A stretch of 64,000 nt of DNA. Source: Symbiodinium natans. Taxonomy: Eukaryota; Sar; Dinophyceae; Suessiales; Symbiodiniaceae. Below the pieces are notes generated by a model, which did no database searches, was not told where the DNA came from, and was given only the letters and a program-made list of their open reading frames with translations. Location: contig CAJNDS010002635.1 in the NCBI GenBank assembly GCA_905221605.1, positions 595,918-659,917 on the forward strand. Direction: 5' to 3'. This document shows, piece by piece, positions 11,476 to 22,700 of the stretch (its first letter is position 1; each line of letters begins with the position of its first letter). A program made the position numbers and the translations under genes.

Positions 11476-14400
11476 ACCCTAAACCCTAAACCCTAAACCC
11501 TAAACCCTAACCAGCAAGGCCTCGCCCACACTGCAGGTTTGGCCGTAGGAGTAGCCGGAGAGCGCGTTGCTGCGGCGCACGTTCCGGACATTGATGGGTG
11601 CCATGACCTTGGGGAAATGAACCCTAAAATTGGGGCCCTGTACCCTAATAATGCAATAACTCCTCTTATGAGGTAAATATGAACCCGAAACCCTTTTAGG
11701 GCCCTATACCCAAAACTACTCTCGCTCCTACTATGAGGTAGATATGAAACCCTAAACCCTAAACCCTAAACCCTAAACCCCAAACCCTAAACCCTAAACC
11801 CTAAACCCTAACCCTAAACCCTTTTCATGTCGTCCCCAAGGGGCCCACGGCATGATCCACTGATCCACCAGCGGCTCGTATCCGGGCAGCTGGTCGATGC
11901 TGCCTCCGTCGCAGGTGTCGGGTCCTGCCTGGCCGCCTGGCGGATCCAAGCCATACCTTGGGACCCACATGAGCCCTAAAATTGGGGGGGGGGGGGGGGG
12001 GGCCATATACCCTGCACTATACATAAGGTAATATGAACCCTAAACCCTAAACCCTAAACCTTAAACCCTAACCCCTAAACCCTAAACCCTTTCAGGGTCC
12101 ACTTCACCCCCAAGGTACGGTCGAATCAGGGCATCGTAGTTCTCAACGTCCTTGGCCTGGTACATGTGCATCAGGCTGTGCAAGGTGCCACCACCTTCGG
12201 GGACCGATTCTGATCCCTCACAACTGGGGTCATAGACCCTCTACTACTACAACCCCTACTTTAGGCAGATGAACCCCTACAGCCCCTTCTTTAGGGTTCA
12301 TGAGTGGTCCCCCAAGGTCTATACCCTATGCTACTGCACCCCCTACTTTAGGTAGATGAGCCCTTAAAGCCCCCGTACTGTAACTAACCCCTACTTACTG
12401 TAAGTATATAAACCCTTCAAGCCCTGCTATAGAGCTCATAATGGTTAACCCCTACTTTAGGTAGATGAACCCTCGAAGCCCCTGCTATGGGTTTTAGGGT
12501 TTAGGGTTTAGGGTTTAGGGTTTAGGGTTTAGGGTTTAGGGTTTAGGGTTTGGGGTTTAGGGTTTAGGGTTTAGGGTTTAGGGTTTAGGGTTTAGGGTTT
12601 AGGGTTTAGGGTTTAGGGTTCAGAAGTGGTCCCCCAAGGTACTGAAGCCCCCGGAGGCGTAGACGAAGCTCCGGATGGCGCTGCAGTCTGCATCCTTGTG
12701 GGCCAAGCGAACCCTGACTACTCTAATTCCTACTATAAGGGAATATGAACCCTAAACCCTAAACCCTAAACCCTAAACCCTAAACCCTAAACCCTAAACC
12801 CTAAACCCTAAACCCTAAACCCTAAACCCTAAACCCTAAACCCGATCGTCCCCAAGGATCATGGCGCTTGCGCATCTCCCTCGCGGCCATGAGCGCTCCC
12901 AGGTCCGAGGGGACGCTGTCCTTAAGAGGATAGGGTTTAGGGTTTAGGGTTTAGGGTTTAGGGTTTAGGGTTTAGGGTTTAGGGTTTAGGGTTTAGGGTT
13001 TAGGGTTTAGGGTTTAGGGTTTAGGGTTTAGGGTTTAGGGTTTAACCCTCAAAGGGTGTTGTGGTTACACCTTGAGGGGGTTAGTAGCAAGACGGTATAT
13101 GATCCCAACTTTTAGGGTTCAGAATTTGTTCCCCCAAGAAGCAAAGCCGCAGCTGTGGAGGATCAGCGCCTTAGACCTAGAATTCATGGTTGGGACAATT
13201 AAAAAAAGATTAGGGTTTAGGGTTTAGGGTTTCTATTCCTTATTGGGCTTAAGCACCCTTAAACATGTAAAATGCTACCCAACCATGACAAAGAGACTGC
13301 TTGGCGACAGCATCGTAGCGCTCGGCGGAGGTCTTGATGAAAGGAACCTCTGCAGTGATGTCGATGTAGCAGCCTTGGGGGCCCCTCCCCCTTTGGGACG
13401 AAATGAGCCCTAAAATTTGGGGTCATATACCCTGACTACTATAATTCCTATTAAGGTATATGAGGCATAAACCCTTTTAGGGTTCATGTCGTCCCCAGTT
13501 CCTGACCTACGGCTTAGTGGGAACTACCCCTCAACGAGAAGGTACAACCCATGCAAAACTCTACTATAGGGGCCTTAATGGTTAGAATAGGGTTTTGGGG
13601 GGATACTCTAAAACAAATTTGAAGGGGACCGAACGGGAACCCTGTTCGTAATTCTTCCGACCCGCATATTAGGTACAGAGCGTTTAGGTTTAGGGTTTAG
13701 GGTTTAGGGTTTAGGGTTTACGGTTTAGGGTTTAGGGTTTAGGGCTTAGGGTAAAGAGGGTAAGTCCCAGGAACATCCTGTGGAGGCACAGGCTTCCACC
13801 ACGGGCAGCGCCTTGTCGCTGTATGGGCTGCCGGCGAAGTTCATGATGACCTTCGTCTTCTTCGCCAGCTCCACGAGCTCATCCTAGCCGAGATAGACAT
13901 CCGTCACTGATGTATGCAGACACACAAAGAAGGGTTTTAGGGTTTGGGGTTTGGGGTTTGGTGTTTAGGATACATGTGTCTAAACTATCCCCCCCCCATT
14001 CAGTGAGATGTCTGCATTATGAACCTTACGTCGAGTCATCAGCTAGCACATGTGCAGGCGAGCTCATGTATCGCAAAGCAGATTTTGATGTCGTCTCTGG
14101 CAGACTGTTGTCCACCGTTATAAGACCCGGTCCTATACCCTCAACCCTAAACCCTATACGCTATCTCCAAAGACCCTGAAAACCCGAAACCCCTAAACCC
14201 TAGAACCTAGTTCAAAAGACCGTTAACCCCAACCCGCAGATCTGGTCCAATCCGCCTTCGGGAAACAATGTGATCTTCGACTCAGGTTGAAGCCGTGGTA
14301 GGTTTGGGGGGCCTCATTCCAAACTAAACTGCTTATGGCTCTAGAAGGACTTTTCGTGGATTCTGGGTAACCCTAAACCCTAAACCCTAAACCCTAAACC

Positions 14401-16729
14401 CTAAACCCTAAACCCCAAACCCCAAGACCCAGCCCTGGAAGATTGAGGATTGGGGACTTCTCCATGGCAGGCGGTCCTTCGTGAGGTTCTTAGTAGGGAA
14501 GGGCGGGAATTTGGGTTAGGGTTTAGGGTTTAGGGTTTAGGGTTCAGGGTTTAGGGTTTAGGGTTTAGGGCTTCGGGCTTAGGGTTCAGGGTTGAGGGTT
14601 TCATATATAGGCCCTATACATGTACATACATACATACCCTTTATGGGATTCCATAGGGTGCCTCATTCCCTCAACTCCCTACGACGAAACCCAGCCGGTC
14701 CTTCTTGAGGTTCACCTTCAGAAGCTTGATGTCGGCTTTGGTGGGCAGGCCGGCTCGCGTGGCCTCAAGCTTGGCGAGGTCTCGGCCGGCCATGGCCCAG
14801 GACACCTGGGGCTTAGGGCTGTAGGGTTTTGGGGTTTAGGGGTTTAGGGGTTCAGGGAGGAACTCCCTTCCTCGAAGACCCGCGGCTGATTTAAGGCAAG
14901 ACCTGCCTTGTCGCCATAGCTTGCCAGATACTCGCATGCCAGCTTTCCAGTGAAGCCCGTTGCTCCCAGCACGACAACGTCAAGCTGATCTGTCATTGTC
15001 GGACAACAATACCCCACACTGCGTACACACTGGCTAGGGGAGCAAGATTTGAGCACGAAGACGAGCATGGAACATGATGGCCAAAAAGCTTGTGTCCGTG
15101 CAGCTCTCAACAACAAAGTTCTTGTACGCCCTCATAAGTCACATATACATACATACATATATACATATATATATATATACATATGCACATCATATCACAT
15201 CATATTGTAGAATGTCTACCCTAAAACCCTACACCCCTAGACCCTAAAAGCAAAAACCTTAAACCTTGAAAGCTCCAAGCCTGCAAAACCCTACCTAGGC
15301 CTAAACCCTAGAGACCCCAAAAGGTCGAAGATCCTAAGCCGAAGGAGCGGGCGGGGATGAGGGAACCCAGGGGCAGCGTTTGGGGTTTGGGGTTTGGGGT
15401 TTAGGGTTTAGGGTTTAGGGTTTAGGCTCTAGTAATTTAGGTTTAGGGTTTAGAGGTTAGGGTATGTAGGTATCCGAATCCGTCCCCTCCCCTTCCTCTT
15501 GGACAGGGCGCAGTGGAGGCGAGAATCAGATCTCGCTCGGCCCCCTGCGCCCAGAGGACTCGTGTGCGTCACTTCAGGTTTAGGGTTTAGGGTTTGGGGT
15601 TTAGGGTTTAGGGCTATGGCCAGCGATGAGGAATTGGGAACTCTACCTGAACTCTAAACCCTAAACCCTTGACCCGATAGACCCTAAACTCTAAACCCCA
15701 ATGTTTAGGCCTCTACGCTCAACCCAAAATAAACATGGGAGACGAGCGCTCATATGGAGGTCTCGGAAGTTAGGGGTACTTTATTGAGGTCCTGATTATC
15801 AGGGAAGCCTACCAAAACAAAATGGCTTTGAAATTCGTGTCGACTCAAATGGTGGAATCTGCACATAATCTACTATTTGGGGGTCTATGTCTATGTTCGG
15901 GGTCCCTTCTTTTCGTAAGCTCCCACAAACCCTACACCCTACACCCTACACCCTACACCCTAAACCCTAAACCCGAAACCCTAAACCCTAAACCCTAAAC
16001 CCTAACCCTAAACCCTAAACCTCATCCTGGGCGGATCATGGCCTGGAAGCCGTCAACGGTATCCACCTCAGACCGCAGCGTGCCGTGGGTCATATTTCCG
16101 CCGGGTTAAGGGTTTAGGGTTTAGGGTTTAGGGTTTAGGGGTAGGGTTATCCTAAACCCTAACCCCAAACGCTGTATAGGGAAGTTTTATGACCCTAACC
16201 CGAAACCCCTCTACAAGGATGTTTACGGCATAGGGTTTTCAATTTGGGGTTTGAGATTTAGGGGAGAAGGGGGCACTTATCGCTCTACTACTAATTTGCG
16301 CTTTGTAGCTCTTGCTGAATCTCAGGAAAAACCTTGGGGACCAAATATACCCTATACTACTATAATTCCTATTAAGGTCGTATGAACCATTAAAACCCTT
16401 TTAGGGTTCATTTTGTCCCCAAGGACGGGTGCCAACATTAAGAAAAAAAACGCGTGTCTCAACCAAGCAATGAACTCTTCCATGACCTCTGGCTGTTGCT
16501 TGATGCCCTAAACCCTAAACCCTAAACCCCAAACCCTAGACCCTAAACCCGAAGCCCACTTCCTTAAAATCAACACCCCCCCCCCCCAGTGGTCGGGTGG
16601 GGAAACAGAACTCTGGGCCCCAGACTCGCAAGCCGGGGAGGCCCAACTTGGCAACTTCCCGCTGCAGCAAGGCCTCTCCCCACAAGGCGGGATCTATTGT
16701 AGGGTGGGTTTATAGGTTTTTGTTGGGTT

Positions 16730-16760
<31 letters not shown>

Positions 16761-19700
16761 GGTTGTAGGTTTTTTTTGGGTTTATACAGGATTTCTAGGC
16801 CTCTCACAAGACGGGATTTCTTGTGGTGGGTTCGGGGGCGAGGTTTATAGGGTTTAGGGTTTGGGATGGTTTGGGGCTGAGGGAGTTGAGGGAGTTTAGG
16901 CCTCACACCACAAGCCGGGATCTTTGTGGTATAGGGTTCGTAGGGTTATTGGGTTCCTTTGAGGGTTATAGGTTTTTTGGGTTTTTGTTGGGTTTTTTGT
17001 AGGGTGGGTTTATAGGGTTTTTTGGGGGGTTGTAGGCTTTTTTTTCGAGGTTATAGGGTTGATGTAGGGTTTCTAGGCCTCTTGCCACAAGACGCGATCT
17101 CTTGTGGTGGGTGAGGGGTAGAGGTTTAGGTTTCGGGTTAAGGATGGTTTAGGGCTTCGGGCTGAGGGAGTTGAGGGAGTTTCGGCCTGTCACAAGACGG
17201 GATCTTTGTGCCATAGGGTTCGTAGGGTTACTGGGTTCTTTTTGGGGGGTTATAGGGTTCTTTTGGGGGGGTTATAGGGCTTTGTTGGGGGTTAGGGGGT
17301 TTATTTAGGTTTCTAGGCCTCTCACCACAAGACGGGATCTCTTGTGGGGGGTTTGGGGTAGAGGGTTTATGATAGGGCGTCAGGTTTAGGATGGTTTAGG
17401 GTTCGGGCTTGAGGGATTAGGGCTTAGGGAGTTTAGGGAGTGAGTTTAGGCCTCTCACCACAAGACAGGATCCCAGGGGTCTAGGGTTTCCAGGGTTTAT
17501 AGGGTTCATAGCCTCACCTTCCCCGCCAGGGTTTAGGGCTTAGGGTTTAGAGTTTAGGGTTTAGGGCATCGCATCAGCCCTCAAACAACAAGGCACCCTG
17601 AGCCTCCACTGCCGACATTGGGGGGGGGGGGGGGGGGGGAGCTTCCGAAAAGAGGGGTACCCTTTTGGGGGTGCCTAGAAACGGCTGACTTATAGCATCG
17701 ATTGCGGGACCCCGATTTTTTTCGGAGAAAGACCTGAGCCTCAAACCCACTTTCCTGGCAAGAATCAAGCCAGCCTGCTGCGCAGAATAACCGGTGATGA
17801 TGCCAATCTGCCAGCGATCTCTCCCGGTTTCCGAAGAGTTTAGGGTTTAGGGTTTAGGGTTAGGGTTTAGGGTTGGTTTAGGTTTTAGGCTTAGGGTCTA
17901 GGATTCCGACAGCTTGCTTTCAAAACAGGGACATCTCTCCGGCATCAAGTTCTCTGACGGCCACAAACCTTTCAGCCTGAAGTTTTTTTTCGGAATTCCT
18001 GGCATCTCCAGGCGTGTTTACGTAGGGTTTAGGGTTTCGGGTTTAGGGCCCTACGCCCCTGCACCCTAAACCCTAAACAGCCGCATGGAGCCCTGCGTTT
18101 CAACGCCCCCCAGTGCTGTAGCGGGCCTGGCTGGCCGCAGTGCCTTCCAGCAAACATCGCTTCAGGACGGCCAGGAGGACCTCTGCCTGCCCCCCCCCCC
18201 CCAAATGGGTCCCGAAAGCCACCATTCAGGGTTTAGGGTGTAGGGTCTAGGGTTTAGGGTTTAGCTATAAAGCATTGGAAATTATCAGTTCTGGGCCCTT
18301 CTTCCCCCAGTTATGGGGCCTCCATAACCAGGGCACCCACAAAGACAGAGCTCTTTTTTTACCCTAAACCCTAAGCCCTAAACCCTAAACCCATAAAATC
18401 CTAAACCCCAAACCCTAAACCCTAAACCCTCCCCTGGCAGAGTCACAGCACACCTCGCGGTAGTTGGAGTGGCTACCTCCAAGGGCCCCCTCCTGCAGTT
18501 TAAGGGTTTAGGGTTTAGGGTTTGGGGTTTGGGGTTTGGGGTTTAAGGGTTTAAGGGTTTAAGGGTTTAAGGGTTAAGGGTTAAGGGTTTAGGGTTTAGG
18601 GTTTAGGGTTTAAGGTTTGGGGTTTGGGGTTGAGGGTTTAGGACCAAGGCTCATGGACTTCTCAGGTTTAGGGTCTTGGGGCTTAGGGTTTATTGTTTAC
18701 CTGGGACTCAACTCTACAATTTAGAAATAACTACCCTTACTTGATAGGTGTAACCCAGAAAACCGTAAGTAAAGAGGGTCCCGGGCAGGGCTGAGGGTTT
18801 AGGGTTTAGGGTTTAGGGTTTAGGGTTTAGGGTTTAGGGCTTAGGGTTTAGGGTTTAGGGTTTAGGGTTTAGGGCTTAGGGTTTAGGGTTTAGGGTTTAG
18901 GGTTTAGGGCTTCAAAATGTGCTTCTCGGCAGTCCTCACCACTGTAAACGCCACACTCGACGAAGGCCACGTGGCATTCGGGCACGGGCCAAGGGAACCT
19001 CAAGACATCTTGGCTTAAAAACCCAACACCTTTTTGTAGGTTACCCAAGAATCCTGGAAGGGCTTTTGAATCAGAACCTACAAAAAAGTGTAGGTTTGGG
19101 TTCTTGAGATGAAGCTCAAGAGCGGCGATCGGCAATTGTTTTAAAGTGGGAGCTGTAGATTCCACATGTGACCCGCGCGGTTTTGATTCGCTGGCAGGAA
19201 GATGTGTGTCTCACTCTTTGGATAGTTCGTTCGGCATTTTTTTTTGGCCCCTTTTCCGATTCCATGGTGAACTGAGACCCTTCTCCGAAGTTTTTTTGCA
19301 CATTCGCACATTCCCTTCCGACTTGAGCCTCGTCTGCCCTTCTCGTGATGCGCACAAGACACCTATCTGCAGCAAACTTCTTTGGCAGAGGATCTTCATG
19401 GGACGCCGTCTTTCGTGGACTTTTTCGCATAAAAGACACAGCTGTAGACTCGCACATTGGCTTCTACACGCAGCTCTTTGCATGTAAGGTCAGTTGACGT
19501 ACGACATCACGGCTTTCAACGGCTGAGTGGCCGACCCGGGAATCGGCTCGCGCTGTGACATCTCCGCGCCATCGCGCACGGTCCCGCCGTAGAAGGCGTC
19601 GCACGGGAACCTGCCACAGGCAAATGGGAATCCCGGCTCCCATGCCAAGCGTCGGGCTTCCACCGGCTCTTCGTGTGTTCTGCCATAGTCCGTATACACG

Positions 19701-22700
19701 CTTTTGTCTCTGTATATATATATATATCTCTCTCTCTCTATGCACATATTTCTATATATATATATATATATATTTATATAATGTAGTAGAATATAGTATA
19801 AAATACAGTACAATATAGCATAATACGCATAAAATAAAACAAAATATAGTGTAATATGTAAATATGTATACAGATATGTATATAAAACCTATATACACAT
19901 ATATATATATATATATTATTTATTTATTTATTTACCTATTCCCTTTTGTACTCATGTTTCTGTTGACGTCTTGATTTTTTTGCTTTAAAACGCATGCCGC
20001 GCACCGTGAGATCGAGGGGTGCATGCGCTGCTGCTCGTCCAGCTGGACGAAGCCGCTGCCTTGCAAAGTGGACTTAGGGTTTAGGGTTTAGGGTTTCGGG
20101 TGAGTCATGTATGAGGGCTTCTCGGGTTTGGGGCTTAGGCTGTATGAGGGTTTAGGTTTAGGGTTGAGGATGTGTGTGGGATAAGGGTTTAGGCATATGA
20201 GGGCTTAGGATAGCTTTGGGTTTAGGATCTTTTCTTGTGAAACGAACCTTAGATACAGCAACCAGAGAAGGCCCTCCACATCACATGGAATGCACGGCTC
20301 TCCCTCTCCGCTCCGGCCGCCGACCCTGGGAGACGATCCCATCTCGCACGAAGCGCCTCCGAGGGTGGAAGGGTGTATCCTTGTTAGCAATAGGGGGTAT
20401 ATGCGGGACCTAAACCCCCACTTAACAGGGAATAAGGGCACTACTTGGCATCCTAGTTTAAGGGGGGGAGGGGGATGGATGGGCAGAGGGGCGCAGGGCG
20501 AGGGCCCTCTGGGAAGCGGGTTTGGGCATCTTCATTTCGAGGGAATCTGTGGCTGCCCCTGCTCTCTGCCTCATCACTAGGCCTATTCGGCAAGACATAC
20601 CAGGACTGGGGATTCGTTTGTAAGATTCTTTGCCCAAACACGCGCGCACAGAGATAGAACAACTCCTCCAAGATGGCGTGTCTGAGATGACAGGGTTTAG
20701 GGTTTAGGGTTTAGGGTTTAGGGTTTAGGGTTTAGCGTTTAGGGTTTAGGGTTTAGCGTTTAGGGTTTAGGAATACTCTGCCTTGATAGCTGAGCTCCGG
20801 GCTCAAAGATTGAGACGCCGAGCTCCAGCTGCCTGGGCATCGAGAGTGGGCCAACTCTCCATTCAGTTCAACAGAAGTGTAGCATATGAATGTATATATA
20901 TATACATACATATATATATATATATCTATATATATATATACATATATATATATATACATACAGATATTTTTTGCTTCTTTATATATTTATTCCTGCATTA
21001 TATTCAATCTTATGTTTGTATTTGAGGAGAATGCGATGCAAATGCTAACAAGACCATCCCACCCTTCCCAAAAATCCGGACAACGGGAAGCTACGTCACT
21101 TGCTGCTTTCCTGGGGCTGCGCACACCGCCTTCGTGGATTTGATGGTGGCAGGAAGTTGCTTCTCGTCACCAACCTCGGGCTAGGGTTTAGGGTTTAGGG
21201 TTTCGGGTTTAGGGTTGACCCCTGCTCAGAGAGCACTCGGAATGGAGGCAGATCTAGTATGCAAGTGTGTTAAAGTGCAGCAACCGGCAAAGATGGGGTT
21301 GCTGAAGATGATGGCTCCTGTATCTTGGAGTCCCTATTTGAGTTCCTTAAGGCTTCTTTGAGGGTGCCATCATGGGGCAAAGAATTCTGAACAAAACCTC
21401 CCACTTGGCAACAACGCGCACCCTTTCTCGCCTAAGCCCTAAGCCCTTTGAGCACTAAGCCAAGGTTTAGGGTTTAGGGTTTAGGGTTTAGGGTTTAGGG
21501 TTTAGGGTTTAGGGTTTAGGGTTTAGGGCCAAAGTAAATCATTTGGGAACCCCGGCCCCCACCCCCTGCTGTTTTTCAGCCCACGCGGCCAGCGCAAACG
21601 CCTGGGAGCCCCAGTTGAGCGGCACGAAGAGCCCGGGCTCCACGCACTGCGCCGCCTTGAAGAGGGGGGGGGGTTTCCGAAAGTAGGGGTTTAGGGTTTA
21701 GGGTTTAGGGTTTACGGCTTAGGGCTTAGGGGTTAGGGTTTAGGGTTTAGGGTTTACGGCTTAGGGCTTAGGGGTTAGGGTTTAAGGTTTAGGGTTTAGG
21801 GGTTTAGGGGTTTAGGGTTTAGGGTTTAGGGTTTAGGGTTTAGGGTTTTGGGTTTTGGGGGTACGAGGGCTTAGGGTTTAAGGTTTAGGGGTATCTTCTT
21901 GGGGTCCCTTATGCTAAGGGAATCCTACTCTCTGTCGGTCCTGCATTAGGGGTCCCTTATTCTCGTAAATCGGTTTTAGAGGGGCTTCTTTTGGGGGGGG
22001 GGGGGGGGGAATGAACGAATGAACCCTAAGATTGGGGTCATAATCCATAAGCTACTGTAACCCCAATGAAGGTAGATGAGCCATAAACCCTTTAGGGTTC
22101 AGAATCTTGGTCCGCAAGGTTAGGCCTTAGGGGGTTTGCAACAGCAGGGGGGCGCTGTTTGTTATGACCTCGTCTTGTGTTTCCCCTCATTAGCTTCAAG
22201 CATCACAAGAAGTTGCTATGACTTTTCGGGCTCCGACTGCAGGGGCTTTAGGGGTTTATGACAGGCTTAGGGCTTTAGGGGGTTGAGGGCCTTGGGGCTC
22301 ATGAGGGGTGTAGGGGGCTTTAGGGGTGACAATGCTACCGCTGGGTGCATTCCATCGCATATAATGCTTTGAGCAGCGTTGCGATGTGCGCTCCACTCCC
22401 TGCTCAGTAGGCCTCGTCCACGAGGAGGAGGGGTATCTCACCCAAGCCTTGCAACCTGAGCATACAGGGTTTGGGGTTAGGGTTTAGGGTTTAGTAGGCT
22501 TATACAGGAGAGGTGGAAGGTGCTCGCCCTTGCGCTACCTCCCCACAACACCTTTGGGGGAGCAAGTATCAACCCTTAAGGGCCTTACAGGGTTCATCTA
22601 TCCCTGATAGGAATCATCGTGGTATAAGGTATATGACCCCAACTTTAGGGTTCATTTGGCCCCCAAGGTACCAGGCAAGACCGCGCACTTTTGATCCGTC

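Larger units (their letters stand above)
8917..15495 (-). other. 6.6-kb helicase intron containing the SCCPDH-like gene
   Basis: The exon ending STAPCPR (15496) joins in phase to AEVGFMRDPRR (8916), the usual helicase order. The whole SCCPDH-like gene with its own start and stop lies between on the same strand. 8,920-10,119 otherwise holds TA-rich DNA and a TIR-G element; no further exon was found there. Confidence 0.6.

Noticed and set aside
14844-15116. 90-codon ORF beginning upstream of MTDQLD
   Set aside because: The first 40 residues are 5'-untranslated sequence and the last 15 are intron; only the MTDQLD..GDK part is exon.
16290-16500. Apparent exons reading GIKQQPEVMEEFIAWLRH and FPEIQQELQSAN
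   Set aside because: Protein-like, but the helicase frame joins directly from GLPGLR (16626) to VDTVDGFQ (16066) over them, so they are treated as intron; they could still be another small gene.
19116-19487. Overlapping 113-codon ORFs on both strands
   Set aside because: They lie inside a helicase intron proven by the phase-correct ISR|FPWP join.
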